Shown here one piece after another: positions 38,347-48,247 of a DNA stretch of 64,000 nucleotides. Origin of the DNA: Xanthomonas sp. AM6 (GTDB lineage Bacteria; Pseudomonadota; Gammaproteobacteria; Xanthomonadales; Xanthomonadaceae). The translations under genes were made by a program, and so were the position numbers. Under the pieces are notes generated by a model. It ran no database searches and was not told the origin of the DNA. It saw only the letters and a program-made list of their open reading frames with translations. The DNA lies in contig NZ_CP106869.1 in assembly GCF_025665335.1 (NCBI RefSeq), positions 1,080,501 to 1,144,500 of the forward strand, given 5' to 3'. Numbering within the stretch: position 1 is the first letter of the stretch; every line of letters starts with the position of its first letter.

Positions 38347-40109
38347 TCGAACGCACGCAACGCCGCTGGCGCGGGTCCGCCACGCCGATGCGGCCGGCAA
38401 GACGGGCGCTGTCGGCCACGCTGATGCTGTTGGCCGCGCTGGCGCTGCCGGCCGCGGCCGCCACCCGCGCGTGGCTGGACCGCGACAGCATCGGCGCCGG
38501 CGAGAGCGTCACCCTCAACATCGAGACCGACCAGGGCCTGGCGACGCCGGAGTATGCGCCGCTGCGCGCGCAGTTCGCGCTCAGCGACGAGGTCAACAGC
38601 CGGCAGATGCAGGTGGTCAACGGCCAGGTCACCGCGAAGTCGCTGTTCGGCGTGGCGCTGACGCCGCGCAGCACCGGCACGCTGGAGATCCCGTCGCTGC
38701 GGGTCGGCAACGAGCGCACCGCACCGCTGCGGCTGCAGGTCGGCGCGGCCGCACCGGCGCCGGCCGGCAGCACCCGTGCCGGCGATCCGGCGCAGATCGG
38801 CGACGCCGACGTGTTCGTGCAGACCGTCGCCGACGACGCGCAGCCGTACGTGCAGCAGAGCGTCGGCGTGGTGGTGCGGCTGTACCTGGGGGTGCCGCTG
38901 AGCTCGGGCGAACTGGACCTGGATCCGCCCACCGGCGCGGCGCTGCAGCGCATCGGCGACGACGTCCAGAGCCGGCGCGAGATCGACGGGCGCATGTTCA
39001 CCATCGTCGAGCGCCGCTTCCTGCTGGTGCCCGAGCGCAGCGGTCCGCTGACCCTGCCCGGGGCGCGCTTCAGCGGACGCGGCCCCAGCGGCTTCTTCGA
39101 CGACTATTTCGGCCGTGGCGGCGACCTCAGCGCGCGCAGCGCGGCGCAGACGCTGCAGGTGCGCGCGCAACCGGCCAACGCGCCGCAGCCGTGGTTGCCG
39201 CTGCACGACCTGCGCCTGCGCTACACCGCCACGCCGCAGCGCGCGGCGGTGGGCGAGGCGGCCGACATCGTGGTCGAGGCCAACGCGCGCGGCGCCACCC
39301 AGGCGCAGTTCCCGGAACTGCCCACGCCCAGCGTCGATGGCGCGCAGGTGTTCGCCGAGCCGCCGCAGTTCGACGAGAAGTTCGTCGACGGCAGCCCGCA
39401 ACTGAAGATCACCCGGCGCTATTCGATCGTGCCGCAGGCCGCGGGGCCGTTGCGCGTGAGCGGGCTGCGCATGCCGTGGTGGGACGTGGCCGCGGGCAAC
39501 GCGCGCGAGGCCACCTTGCCCGACCTGACCCTGCAGGTGCTGCCTGGGCGCAGCGCGCCGGCAGCGCCAGCGGCGCCGGCCAGCGCGCCGACACCGAGTG
39601 CGGAGGCGGCGCCGGCCGGCAATGCGGTGACGCCGACCCAGGCCGGATCCGGATGGCGCGGTTCGGTGCCGCTGTGGATGGCGCTCGCCGCGCTGTTCGC
39701 ACTGCTGTGGCTGGCGACGCTGGTCTGGGCCTGGCGCCGCAGTCGCGGTGCGCGCGCGCCGGCGGCGGTGGCGGCCGTGTACGCGCCGGCGTCCGCTGCG
39801 CCACGTTCGCGCTACGGTCTGCCCGACCTGCGCAAGGCGCTGGATGCCGGTGGTCTGGACGAGGTCGCGGCGATCCTGTGCGCGCAGGCCGGCGTCGCCG
39901 ACCTCGATGCGCTGCTGGCCCGGCTGGACGACCCGGCGCAGCGCGAGGCGGTGCTGCGCATGCAGCGCGCGCGCTGGGGCGGCGCCGGCGACGTGTCCGG
40001 CGCCCGCGCCGCGCTGCGCGCCGCGTTCTGGGCCGGGCCGCGCTGGCGCGACGCGCCGCGCAAGCCCTCCAACGACGAACTGCCGCCGTTGTATCCGCGC
40101 GACGCATGA
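38343..40109 (+). CDS. BatD family protein
   Basis: A 588-residue envelope protein: signal peptide ending near residue 40 (ALALPAAAA), then several Ig-like beta domains of the BatD family (ATRAWLDRDSIGAGESVTLN; VVVRLYLGVPLSSGELDLDP; RRFLLVPERSGPLTLPGARF). A TM lies near residues 440-460 (SVPLWMALAALFALLWLATL), with a cytoplasmic helical tail. Its start overlaps the preceding stop. It closes the MoxR-Bat operon. Confidence 0.93.
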   Translation: MIERTQRRWRGSATPMRPARRALSATLMLLAALALPAAAATRAWLDRDSIGAGESVTLNIETDQGLATPEYAPLRAQFALSDEVNSRQMQVVNGQVTAKSLFGVALTPRSTGTLEIPSLRVGNERTAPLRLQVGAAAPAPAGSTRAGDPAQIGDADVFVQTVADDAQPYVQQSVGVVVRLYLGVPLSSGELDLDPPTGAALQRIGDDVQSRREIDGRMFTIVERRFLLVPERSGPLTLPGARFSGRGPSGFFDDYFGRGGDLSARSAAQTLQVRAQPANAPQPWLPLHDLRLRYTATPQRAAVGEAADIVVEANARGATQAQFPELPTPSVDGAQVFAEPPQFDEKFVDGSPQLKITRRYSIVPQAAGPLRVSGLRMPWWDVAAGNAREATLPDLTLQVLPGRSAPAAPAAPASAPTPSAEAAPAGNAVTPTQAGSGWRGSVPLWMALAALFALLWLATLVWAWRRSRGARAPAAVAAVYAPASAAPRSRYGLPDLRKALDAGGLDEVAAILCAQAGVADLDALLARLDDPAQREAVLRMQRARWGGAGDVSGARAALRAAFWAGPRWRDAPRKPSNDELPPLYPRDA

Positions 40110-40142
40110 GGCGGCGCGCGGCCGCGCGGGCACATCGAGGGA

Positions 40143-40170
40143 AACGGATGCGTCGCGCGGCGCATCCGTT
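40143..40170. terminator. Bidirectional hairpin between batD-like gene and fosA
   Basis: Stem AACGGATGCG/CGCATCCGTT (10 bases) with an 8-base loop lies between the two convergent genes, with AAA on the left and a few T on the right. Confidence 0.6.
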
Positions 40171-40173
40171 GCG

Positions 40174-40584
40174 TCAGTCGAAGAACCGCATCCCTGCGTA
40201 CGGGTTGACCCGGCACGCCGCCAGCCGCGACTGCAGATCGCCGACATGCGCCTCCAGGCGGTGGCCGTCGGGATCGAGGAAGTACACCGAATCGCCCTCG
40301 CTGGCGTCCTGCTTCCACAGCGGTACGCCCTGCGCATGCAGGCGTTGCGCGAACTCGGCGAACGCCTGCTGGGCGATGGAGAACGCGTAGTGGGTGTAGT
40401 CCGGCAGCGATGGCGGGCGGCGTTGCGGGTCCAGTGACAGGCACAGCCACAGCGTGCCCAGGGTCAGGTAAGCGCCGCGATCCCAGCACGCCTTCGGCGC
40501 GAACCCCAGCGTGTCGCGGTAGAACGCGAGGCTGCGCGGCAGGTCGTGCACGGCGAGGGTGAGATGGTTGAGACCGGTCAGCAT
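40174..40584 (-). CDS. fosA: FosA-type fosfomycin glutathione transferase
   Basis: A 136-residue VOC protein that reads [20 protein letters not shown] at the start and [20 protein letters not shown] at the end, very like Pseudomonas FosA. The Mn ligands are in place: His7, His65 and Glu111. Thr9, Lys91, Ser95, Ser99, Tyr101 and Arg120 match the fosfomycin and potassium sites known in FosA. It therefore probably adds glutathione to fosfomycin. There is no mobile element beside it, so it appears to be an intrinsic chromosomal gene. Confidence 0.88.
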   Translation of the reverse strand: MLTGLNHLTLAVHDLPRSLAFYRDTLGFAPKACWDRGAYLTLGTLWLCLSLDPQRRPPSLPDYTHYAFSIAQQAFAEFAQRLHAQGVPLWKQDASEGDSVYFLDPDGHRLEAHVGDLQSRLAACRVNPYAGMRFFD

Positions 40585-40743
40585 GGCGGATTCTGCGCAG
40601 TGGACGACATGGCCGAACTCTAGAGCATGGGCCGGCGCTGCCGCACCGCGCTCCGACGTCCCGTCCGGCGCCGCCTGCGCAGGCTTGCCGGCCACCGGCG
40701 GGGGTTTGTTAAGCTCGCCGTTCTTTCCTGCAAGGCACACAGC

Positions 40744-42039
40744 ATGACCGACACCCCCGTGAAGGCCAAGACCGGCATGCCCTTGCATTGGAAGATGGCG
40801 ATCGGTTTCGTGCTCGGGCTGGTGCTGGGCCTGGCCGTGCACATGAGCGTCGGCGGCGATGCGGCCTGGGTACAGACGCTGACCAAGTACCTGACCACGC
40901 CGCTGTCCAAGCTGTTCCTCAGCCTGATCTTCATGCTGATCGTGCCGCTGCTGTTCTCGGCGCTGGTGATGGGCATTTCCGAGATGGGCGACATCCGCGC
41001 GCTGGGCCGGATCGGCTGGAAGACGCTGGGCTATACGGTGGTGCTGTCCGGCATCGCGGTGCTGCTCGGGCTGGTGCTGGTCAACGTGCTCAAGCCGGGC
41101 ATGGGCGTGGACCACGCACTGGCGCAGCAGCTGCTGCAGCAGAATGCGGAGCGCGCCGCGCAGATCGTCGACCAGAGCAAGCAGCAGCCGCGCGGCATGG
41201 ACATGCTGCTGTCGATCGTGCCCGACAACGTGGTCGCCGCCGCCTCCAGCAACGGCGCGATCCTGTCGCTGATGTTCTTCGCGGTGATGTTCGGCGTGGG
41301 CATGGTGCTCAGCGACGACGCCAAGGTGGCGACGCTGCGGCGCGGCATCGAGGGCATCTTCGAGATCTCGATGACGCTGATCGGGCTGGTGATCCGGCTG
41401 GCGCCGTACGCGGTGGCCTGCTTCATGTTCAACCTGGCGGCGCTGTTCGGCTTCGAACTGCTGATCCGGCTCGGCGCCTACGTCGGCGTGGTGGTGCTGG
41501 CGCTGGGCCTGCACATGGTGGTGACCTACGGGCTGGCGGTGAAGTTCGCCGGGCGCTCGCCGCTGGCGTTCTTCCGCGCCACCCGCGAGGCCACGGTGAT
41601 GGCGTTCTCCACCGCCTCCAGCAACGCCACGCTGCCGACCGCGCTGCGCGTGGCCGACGAGATGGGCCTGCCGAACAAGGTCTCGCGCTTCGTGCTGACC
41701 GTCGGCGCCACCGCCAACCAGAACGGCACCGCGCTGTTCGAGGGCGTGACGGTGATCTTCCTGGCGCAGTTCTTCGGCGTGGAGCTGAGCATCGCCCAGC
41801 AGTTCATGGTGATGCTGGTGTGCATCCTCGGCGGCATCGGCACCGCCGGCGTGCCGTCCGGCTCGCTGCCGGTGGTGGCGCTGATCTGCGCGATGGTCGG
41901 GGTGGACCCGGTCGGCATCGGCATGATCCTGGGCGTCAACCATTTCCTGGACATGTGCCGGACGGCGCTGAACGTGACCGGCGATCTGGCGCTGACCACG
42001 TTGGTGGCGAAGGGCGAGGGTGATGCGCGGGACTCGTGA
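40744..42039 (+). CDS. Dicarboxylate/amino acid:cation symporter (DAACS family)
   Basis: A 431-residue SLC1-type transporter with about eight TM helices and two re-entrant hairpins. HP1 has the serine-rich [18 protein letters not shown]7 has [20 protein letters not shown] (where NMDGT is usual, here NQNGT), HP2 has [18 protein letters not shown], and TM8 has [19 protein letters not shown] with the substrate-binding Asp and Arg. The substrate is a dicarboxylate or acidic/neutral amino acid. It stands alone, followed by a repeat region. Confidence 0.92.
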   Translation: MTDTPVKAKTGMPLHWKMAIGFVLGLVLGLAVHMSVGGDAAWVQTLTKYLTTPLSKLFLSLIFMLIVPLLFSALVMGISEMGDIRALGRIGWKTLGYTVVLSGIAVLLGLVLVNVLKPGMGVDHALAQQLLQQNAERAAQIVDQSKQQPRGMDMLLSIVPDNVVAAASSNGAILSLMFFAVMFGVGMVLSDDAKVATLRRGIEGIFEISMTLIGLVIRLAPYAVACFMFNLAALFGFELLIRLGAYVGVVVLALGLHMVVTYGLAVKFAGRSPLAFFRATREATVMAFSTASSNATLPTALRVADEMGLPNKVSRFVLTVGATANQNGTALFEGVTVIFLAQFFGVELSIAQQFMVMLVCILGGIGTAGVPSGSLPVVALICAMVGVDPVGIGMILGVNHFLDMCRTALNVTGDLALTTLVAKGEGDARDS

Positions 42040-42376
42040 TGCCGGGATTGGGGAGGCCGGGATTCGGGATTGGTGATTCGGGATTCGCAAGTGCGCTGCA
42101 TGCGGTGTTTCTGTGGGAGGGGCTTCAGCCCCGACGCGTTACCGGCGAGGCGCCGGGGCTGAAGCCCCTCCTGCAGAACCCGTGAGGCTGAATCGCAAGG
42201 AAACCTCGTTCCGCGATGGCGATACGTTCCACCGGATCGCTTGACCGCGATCGGCTCGGCGACACCCTGTCCCGAGTCCCGAGTCCCGAGTCCCAATCCC
42301 CAATCCCCAATCCCGGCATGTGGGACAATGATGGACCCGACGCCCCCGCGCCCGCTCACGGTCCAATAGAACCCAC
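42040..42376. repeat. Composite heptamer / REP palindrome / heptamer element upstream of tkt
   Basis: No gene lies in these 337 bases. GGGATTG/GGGATTC heptamers at about 42052-42087 end in GATTCGCAAG. A GGGG-core REP twin palindrome follows at 42113-42174. After unique sequence containing CGCTTGACCGCGATCGGCTC come opposed heptamers (TCCCGAG three times, then TCCCAA/TCCCCAA units) ending AATCCCGGC near 42316. Order, spacer words and ends match 17190-17640. GACAAT near 42325 may be the tkt -10 box. Confidence 0.8.
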
Positions 42377-44377
42377 ATGACGACGCCTACTCGCCGCCAG
42401 CTCGCCAACGCGATCCGTTTCCTCGCCGCCGATGCGGTCGAGGCCGCCAAGTCCGGCCACCCCGGCATGCCGATGGGCATGGCCGACATCGCCGAAGTGC
42501 TGTGGAACGACTTCCTCAGCCACAACCCGAACAATCCGAAGTGGTTCAACCGCGACCGCTTCGTGCTCTCCAACGGCCACGGTTCGATGCTGCAGTACGC
42601 GCTGCTGCACCTGTCCGGCTACGACCTGCCGCTGGAAGAACTCAAGCGCTTCCGCCAGCTGCACAGCCGCACCGCCGGCCACCCCGAGCGCAGCGAAACC
42701 CCCGGCGTGGAGACCACCACCGGTCCGCTCGGCCAGGGCTTCGCCAACGCGGTCGGCTTCGCGCTGGCCGAGAAGCTGCTGGCGCAGCGCTTCAACCGTC
42801 CCGAGCACCAGATCGTCGACCACCGCACCTGGGTGTTCATGGGCGACGGCTGCATGATGGAAGGCATCTCGCACGAGGCCGCGTCGCTGGCCGGCACCTG
42901 GGGCCTGGGCAAGCTGGTCGCGTTCTGGGACAACAACCATATCTCCATCGACGGCAACACCGCCGGCTGGTTCAGCGACGACACCCCGGCGCGCTTCGAG
43001 GCCTATGGCTGGCACGTGCTGCGCGATGTCGACGGCCAGGACGCCGATGCGATCAAGGCCGCGATCGAGGCCGCCATCGCCGAAAGCGACAAGCCGACCC
43101 TGATCTGCTGCCGCACCACGATCGGCTTCGGTGCGCCGAGCAAGGCCGGCAAGGAGTCCTCGCACGGCGCGCCGCTGGGCAAGGAAGAACTGGAAGGCGC
43201 GCGCAAGGCGCTGGGCTGGCCGTACGGCCCGTTCGAGATCCCGCAGGAGATCTACGACGGCTGGCGCGCCGGTGGCGCCGGCACGCTGCGCCAGGCCGAG
43301 TGGGAGCAGGCGTTCGACAAGTACGCCAAGCAGTTCCCGGCCGAGGCCGCGGAGCTGACCCGCCGCTCGCACGGCGAGCTGCCGGAGGATTTCATCGCCC
43401 AGGCCGACGCCTACATCGCCAAGCAGGCGAGCGAGGCGCAGACCATCGCCTCGCGCAAGGCCTCGCAGATGGCGATCGAGGCGTTCGCGCCGCTGCTGCC
43501 GGAACTGGTCGGCGGTTCGGCCGACCTGGCGCATTCCAACCTGACCCTGTGGAAGGCCAGCAAGTCGGTCGCCAGCACCGACCCGAACGCCAATTACGTG
43601 TACTACGGCGTGCGCGAGTTCGGCATGACCGCGATCGCCAACGGCCTGGCGCTGCACGGCGGCTTCATCCCGTTCGACGCCACCTTCCTGGTGTTCAGCG
43701 ACTACGCGCGCAACGGCGTGCGCATGAGCGCGCTGAACCCGGCGCATGCGATCCACGTCTACACCCACGATTCGATCGGCCTGGGCGAGGACGGCCCGAC
43801 CCACCAGCCGGTCGAGCACCTGGCCTCGCTGCGCTACATCCCCAACAACGACGTGTGGCGCCCGTGCGACACGGTGGAGTCGGCGGTGTGCTGGAAGGCC
43901 GCGATCACCCGCCAGGACGGCCCGAGCTGCCTGGTGTTCAGCCGCCAGAACCTGCCGTTCCAGGTACGCAGCGACGCGCAGATCAAGCAGATCGAGCGCG
44001 GCGGCTACGTGCTGGCCGACGCCGAGGGCGGCGCGCCGGACGTGATCCTGATCGGCACCGGCTCGGAAGTGGGCCTGGCCGTGGAAGCGAAGAAGACGCT
44101 CGACGCCGCGGGCCTGAAGACCCGCGTGGTGTCGATGCCCTGCACTGACGTGTTCGACCGCCAGGACGCGGCCTACCGCGAATCGGTGCTGCCGAACGCG
44201 GTGCGCAAGCGCGTGGCGGTGGAGGCCGGCGTCACCGGCTTCTGGCGCAAGTACGTGGGTCTGGATGGCGCGGTGGTCGGCATCGACACGTTCGGCGCCT
44301 CGGCTCCGGCCGACGAACTGTACAAGTACTTCGAGATCACCGCAGAGCACGTGGTCGCGGCGGCGAAGGCGTTGTAA
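42377..44377 (+). CDS. tkt: Transketolase
   Basis: A thiamine-diphosphate enzyme of the pentose phosphate pathway that transfers two-carbon units. The 666-residue protein is the E. coli size. Landmarks: [20 protein letters not shown] near the start, [20 protein letters not shown], the ThDP motif [20 protein letters not shown], then [20 protein letters not shown] and [20 protein letters not shown] in the pyrimidine domain. It is a single transcription unit with its own terminator. Confidence 0.97.
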   Translation: MTTPTRRQLANAIRFLAADAVEAAKSGHPGMPMGMADIAEVLWNDFLSHNPNNPKWFNRDRFVLSNGHGSMLQYALLHLSGYDLPLEELKRFRQLHSRTAGHPERSETPGVETTTGPLGQGFANAVGFALAEKLLAQRFNRPEHQIVDHRTWVFMGDGCMMEGISHEAASLAGTWGLGKLVAFWDNNHISIDGNTAGWFSDDTPARFEAYGWHVLRDVDGQDADAIKAAIEAAIAESDKPTLICCRTTIGFGAPSKAGKESSHGAPLGKEELEGARKALGWPYGPFEIPQEIYDGWRAGGAGTLRQAEWEQAFDKYAKQFPAEAAELTRRSHGELPEDFIAQADAYIAKQASEAQTIASRKASQMAIEAFAPLLPELVGGSADLAHSNLTLWKASKSVASTDPNANYVYYGVREFGMTAIANGLALHGGFIPFDATFLVFSDYARNGVRMSALNPAHAIHVYTHDSIGLGEDGPTHQPVEHLASLRYIPNNDVWRPCDTVESAVCWKAAITRQDGPSCLVFSRQNLPFQVRSDAQIKQIERGGYVLADAEGGAPDVILIGTGSEVGLAVEAKKTLDAAGLKTRVVSMPCTDVFDRQDAAYRESVLPNAVRKRVAVEAGVTGFWRKYVGLDGAVVGIDTFGASAPADELYKYFEITAEHVVAAAKAL

Positions 44378-44401
44378 CGCGCGTCTCCCGCGGGAACGGA
44401 A

Positions 44402-44430
44402 AAGGCCGGCGCAAGCCGGCCTTTTTCTTG
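44402..44430 (+). terminator. Terminator of tkt
   Basis: Stem AAGGCCGGC/GCCGGCCTT with GCAA loop, then TTTCTTG, 25 bases after the stop. Confidence 0.9.
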
Positions 44431-44470
44431 TGCGTGTGCCTGCGCCGTCGCGGAATCCAGATGCACCTCC

Positions 44471-44538
44471 TGTGGGAGCGGCTTCAGCCGCGACAGGCGT
44501 CACCGGTAAGGCCTGTCGCGGCTGAAGCCGCTCCTACA
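44471..44538. repeat. REP twin palindrome (CGGC-core subfamily)
   Basis: TGTGGGAGCGGCTTCAGCCG leads the left arm and the right arm is its near-exact reverse complement ending CTCCTACA, around a short centre. Lies between the convergent tkt and DUF2894 genes. Same family as 61690-61756. Confidence 0.88.
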
Positions 44539-44592
44539 AGGGGCGTTGTCGTCGCTGATCGGACGGCGCACCAGGCACGTGCGACCGCGATT

Positions 44593-45264
44593 TCAGCTGC
44601 GCTTGCGCGGCTTGCCGCGCGCCGGCTTCTTGCCGATGGCGGCGCTGGGGTTTTGCCGGGTCGCGAGCACGCCGTCCTCGTGCATCCGCTCCAGCCACGA
44701 CAGCGTGTCGACGTAGGCCAGGAACTGCTGCAGGTAGCCTGGCGACAGCGTGCGCATCAGCGCCAGCGCGCGGTGCACCAGCACGCCGGAGTTCAGCGGG
44801 CCGGCGCCCGATGGCGCTTGCTGCAACGACTGCCGCAGTTGGCTGCGGCTGCGCAACTCGGTCCACAGCTTGCGCGCATCGTCGAGCGCGGGCACCGGCG
44901 CGGATGCGATCGGTGCAGCGGAGGCGGCGGTGTTCGGTGCGGCGTCTGCGAACAGTTCCAGCAGCTCGCCGAGCGGGCCGCGCGGGGCGGCCGGTGTGGC
45001 GCCAGCGTGCTTGGCGTTGGTATCGGTATCGGCGCCGCCATCGGCACCAACCGCCGCCGCCGGCATCCCGGCCATGTCGGCAGCGTAGGCGTCGAGCAGC
45101 GCGGACAGCTTCTGGTCGAGCAGGCGCCGCGCCTGGCCCTGGTGGGCGTCGGCGCGCCGCGCCAGCGCCTCGATGAAGCGCAGGCGCAGCGGATCCACGC
45201 GCGCGCCATGCTGCGCGCGCCATGCCGCGATCCGCGCGCTCGCCGTTGTCGGGTCAGCGCGCAT
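44593..45264 (-). CDS. DUF2894 domain protein of the DUF802 motor-like operon
   Basis: A 223-residue cytoplasmic protein of the DUF2894 family. The N-terminal helix region reads RIAAWRAQHGARVDPLRLRF then IEALARRADAHQGQARRLLD. A low-complexity Ala/Gly linker spans about 65-125. The C-terminal helical part has SPGYLQQFLAYVDTLSWLER and a basic end (KKPARGKPRKRS). No enzymatic motif is visible. It overlaps the upstream OmpA-domain gene by 11 bases. It is found with DUF3348/DUF802/OmpA genes, so it is probably a cytoplasmic part of that complex. Confidence 0.85.
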   Translation of the reverse strand: MRADPTTASARIAAWRAQHGARVDPLRLRFIEALARRADAHQGQARRLLDQKLSALLDAYAADMAGMPAAAVGADGGADTDTNAKHAGATPAAPRGPLGELLELFADAAPNTAASAAPIASAPVPALDDARKLWTELRSRSQLRQSLQQAPSGAGPLNSGVLVHRALALMRTLSPGYLQQFLAYVDTLSWLERMHEDGVLATRQNPSAAIGKKPARGKPRKRS

Positions 45265-45904
45265 GCGGGATCGGGGCGGACTTGGACAGCTTGGGCAGCG
45301 GCGCCATTTCCACGCGCCGGTTGCTGGCGCGCCCGGCTTCGTCGACGTTCGGGCTCACCGGTTGCTGCGAACCGAACGCGGCGGCGAACACCGCGTCGGC
45401 CGGCACGCCTTCGTCGATCAGCGCACGGGTCACGGTCAGCGCGCGCTGCGCCGACAGTTCCCAGTTGTCGGCGAACTGGCGGTTGCTGTCGCGCACCTGG
45501 CGGTCGTCGGTGAAGCCGCTCACCATCAGGATCTCGCCGCGCGCCTTCAGGTAGCCGGCCAGCGGCGCGGCCAGGCTGTTCAGCAGCTCGCGCCCTTCGG
45601 GCTGCAACTGGTCGGAGTTCAGCGCGAACAGCACGCTGCCGCGGATGCCGATGCGGCCATCGACCAGGGTCACCCGGCCGGCCGCCAGCGGCGCGGCCAG
45701 CGCCTGTTCCAGGGTCTTGCGTTGCCGCGCCTCGGCCTGGCGCTGGCGGACTTCCTCGTCCAGCTTGTGCGACAGCTGCAGCTGCACGCCGATCACGCCG
45801 ATCAGGATCAGCACGAAGGCGCCCAGCAGCACCGACATCAGGTCGCCGAACACGGCCCAGATCGGCGCGCCGGCCTCGGCGTCGATTTCCAGCTCGTCGC
45901 TCAT
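45254..45904 (-). CDS. MotB/ZorB-like OmpA-domain stator protein
   Basis: A 216-residue protein with a short acidic N-terminus and one TM, IWAVFGDLMSVLLGAFVLIL. Asp21 in that span occupies the position of the ion-carrying aspartate in MotB-type proteins (aYaDFMTAMMAFF). A short coiled linker (KLDEEVRQRQAEARQRKTLE) and an OmpA-type peptidoglycan-binding domain follow (SVLFALNSDQLQPEGRELLN; SAQRALTVTRALIDEGVPAD; SNRRVEM). Its start overlaps the DUF802 gene stop by four bases. It is the natural partner of that MotA-like protein. Confidence 0.9.
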   Translation of the reverse strand: MSDELEIDAEAGAPIWAVFGDLMSVLLGAFVLILIGVIGVQLQLSHKLDEEVRQRQAEARQRKTLEQALAAPLAAGRVTLVDGRIGIRGSVLFALNSDQLQPEGRELLNSLAAPLAGYLKARGEILMVSGFTDDRQVRDSNRQFADNWELSAQRALTVTRALIDEGVPADAVFAAAFGSQQPVSPNVDEAGRASNRRVEMAPLPKLSKSAPIPHAR

Positions 45905-48237
45905 GCCGCTTCGGCCCCGCCATGCGCGGGCCCTGCCGGCAGCTGGCGCAGTTCCTCGATGATCTGCTTCTGCGACAGCATGCTCAGGTCGATGACCTCG
46001 CGTGCCTGGGCCACGTAATAAGCCAACTGCTCGTCGCTGCGCGCCAGCGATTTGTCCAGCGCCTGCTCGATGCCGTGCAGGCGTTCCAGCAGCGCCGCGT
46101 TCGCCTGGCCGAAGGCCTCCACCGCGCCGCCGAAGGCATCGCCCAGGCTCGCCACTTCGGTGGCGCCGACCGCGACCTGCGCGGCGACCGATTCGAGCTT
46201 GCCGGTCTCGGCCTGGATGTGGTCGGTGAAGCGCGCGCCGACGCGATCGAGCAGGTCCGCCAAGGTGGTGACCAGCGCGTCCACCGCCGTGCGTTGCTCG
46301 GTGGAGGCGTGGTTCACCGCGTCGAGCAGGGTGTGCAGCGTGTCCAGCAGGCGGCTGCGCTCGTCCAGCATGGCGGTGTCGCGGACCATGCTCTCGGAGA
46401 GTTTCTGGCGCAGTTCGGCGACCACGTCGGCGGCGGCCTTCGGCGCTTCGGAGGCGGTCTGCACCAGCCGCGAGATCTCGGCGATGGTCTCGCTGGCGTG
46501 CGCCTGGGTCTGCGCCGCGATCGCCCCTGCGCTGCGTTCGAGCGTGTCGCAGATGTCCTGCTGGCGCTGCGCGATGCGGTCGCCGCTCTGTTCCCAGTGC
46601 GCGTTCACCGCGGCGGCCATCGCGGCGAACGTGTCGGTCCACGCGGCCAGGCGCGCCTGGTCGCGCGCCTGCAGCGCGTCCTGCAGTTGCGCGTGCGATT
46701 GCTGCATGACCGCGACCAGCGCCGCCGCGCGCGCTTCCAGCGTGGTGGCGGCCGCGCCGAGCGCCTGTTCGTTGCGTGCCGCCAGCCCCGCGTTGACCTC
46801 CTCCTGGCGCGCCAACGCATCGCGCCACGCCTGCTGCGCGCCGTCCGCGGTGGCGTCCAGGCGCACCGCGATCGCGTCCAGCGCCTGCGCGTTGCGCGTG
46901 GCCAATTGCGCGTTGAGTTCCTGCTGGCGCGACAGCGCATCGTTCCAGGCCTGCTGCGCCGCGTCCGCGGTGGCGTCCAGGCGTGCGGCGACCGCCTCCA
47001 GCGCCTGCGCATTGCGCGCCGCCAGGCGGTCGTTGAGGTCTTCCTGTCGCGCCAGCGCATCGTTCCAGGCGTGCCTGGCGGCATCCGCCGTGGCGTCCAG
47101 GCGCGTCGACACGGCGTCCAGCAGGCCGTTCGAGCGCGTCGCGAAGCCGTCGCCGAACCCGTCCAGCGCGCCGCGCAGGTCCTGCACCAGGGCCTCGTTG
47201 CTGCTTCGCTGTTCCGCCAGCGCGGCGTCCCAGCTTTGCGCGGCGCGCGCGGCGGCGTTTTCGAAGCCGGCGGCCAGGCCGTCCAGCTGCCGCTGCACGG
47301 CCTGGCCGACCTGCTCGTGCAGCGCGGCGGTCTCGCGCGCCAGGCCGGCCAGCGTGGCCTGCACCACCGGCTGCAGCGCGGCGCCCAGCGCGCGCGCGTT
47401 CTCGGCGACGCCGGCCTGCAGCGACTGCTCCACCGCGCCGGCCAGGCGCGTGTAGGCGGCCTCGGTCCGGGCATGGAAGGCGTCCTGGTGGCTCGCGAGC
47501 CGGTCGCCGCTGGCCGCGCCCTGTTGCTCGACGCTCGCCGCCATCGCCTGCAGCCGGTCGATCAGCGCCGGCATCAGCTCGGTCTGCCGCTGCAGCAGCT
47601 TGAACGCTTCGCTGCGCTGGAAGGCCTGCGAATAGGGGTGCAGGGTGGTGGCGATCTGCAGGTCGAGCAGTTGCACCGCCTGCAGGCGCTCGCGCCGGCA
47701 CAGCGCGGCGAGCAGGCCGAGCATCGCCGAGCTGGCCACGCCGGCGATCGAGGTGCCGAAGGCGAAGCCCAGGCCCTTGACCGGCGCGGCCAGCGAGTCG
47801 CGGATCGCCTGCAGGTCGGTCGCGCTCTCCAGCGCCAGGCCGGTGCCGCGCAGGGTCGCCATCATGCCCAGGAAGGTGCCGAGCATGCCCAGCAGCACCA
47901 GCAGGCCGACCAGGTACGGGGTCAGGCCCGGCGCCGGCAGGGCGATGCGCTCGCCGTCGATGCGCAGGCGCACCGCGTTGCGCAGGCTCGGATCCAGCCG
48001 CTGCAGCCAGCCGCCCAGGTCGGACTGCGCCGCATCGGCCTCGTTCACCGCGCGGACCAGGCTGGCGGTGGCCTGCCGGTAGCGGTACAGCTCCAGCGCG
48101 CCGGCCACGTAGCACGCGCCGATCAGCAGCGCGAAGCTCACGCCCAGCGGGTTGGTGCCGAGGTAGCCGGCACCGATCCAGCCCACGGCGGCGAGGCCGG
48201 CAAGGAACACGACGGAATGGAAGATGGTCTTGGACAT
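45901..48237 (-). CDS. DUF802 protein: MotA/ZorA-like channel with very long repeat tail
   Basis: A 778-residue protein. TM1 (about 8-26) and TM2 (about 33-50) are followed by a cytoplasmic stretch. TM3 is LTPYLVGLLVLLGMLGTFLG at 105-124 and TM4 is FAFGTSIAGVASSAMLGLLA at 159-178. Gly-Thr-Phe-Leu-Gly in TM3 and Ala-Phe-Gly-Thr-Ser in TM4 are the marks of the MotA/ExbB/ZorA superfamily. Residues from about 185 to the end form a long helical tail with three 40-residue DUF802 repeats at 380-499. The tail should project far into the cytoplasm. Function is unproven; a motor or force-transducing role is inferred. Confidence 0.88.
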   Translation of the reverse strand: MSKTIFHSVVFLAGLAAVGWIGAGYLGTNPLGVSFALLIGACYVAGALELYRYRQATASLVRAVNEADAAQSDLGGWLQRLDPSLRNAVRLRIDGERIALPAPGLTPYLVGLLVLLGMLGTFLGMMATLRGTGLALESATDLQAIRDSLAAPVKGLGFAFGTSIAGVASSAMLGLLAALCRRERLQAVQLLDLQIATTLHPYSQAFQRSEAFKLLQRQTELMPALIDRLQAMAASVEQQGAASGDRLASHQDAFHARTEAAYTRLAGAVEQSLQAGVAENARALGAALQPVVQATLAGLARETAALHEQVGQAVQRQLDGLAAGFENAAARAAQSWDAALAEQRSSNEALVQDLRGALDGFGDGFATRSNGLLDAVSTRLDATADAARHAWNDALARQEDLNDRLAARNAQALEAVAARLDATADAAQQAWNDALSRQQELNAQLATRNAQALDAIAVRLDATADGAQQAWRDALARQEEVNAGLAARNEQALGAAATTLEARAAALVAVMQQSHAQLQDALQARDQARLAAWTDTFAAMAAAVNAHWEQSGDRIAQRQQDICDTLERSAGAIAAQTQAHASETIAEISRLVQTASEAPKAAADVVAELRQKLSESMVRDTAMLDERSRLLDTLHTLLDAVNHASTEQRTAVDALVTTLADLLDRVGARFTDHIQAETGKLESVAAQVAVGATEVASLGDAFGGAVEAFGQANAALLERLHGIEQALDKSLARSDEQLAYYVAQAREVIDLSMLSQKQIIEELRQLPAGPAHGGAEAA
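46741..47100 (-). repeat. Three 120-base in-frame repeats in the DUF802 gene
   Basis: Codons 380-419, 420-459 and 460-499 encode three 40-residue units, each starting LDATADxAxxAW(N/R)DAL, then ARQE or SRQQ, and later (L/V)NxxLAxRNxQAL. Older, diverged units are visible before them (for example SWDAALAEQRSSNEAL near 335-350). Confidence 0.9.
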
Positions 48238-48247
48238 GATGTCTCGG

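Noticed and set aside
46052-47455. A 467-codon Ser/Arg/Ala-rich frame on the plus strand inside the DUF802 gene
   Set aside because: It mirrors the 120-base repeats of the opposite strand and lacks any start signal or domain.
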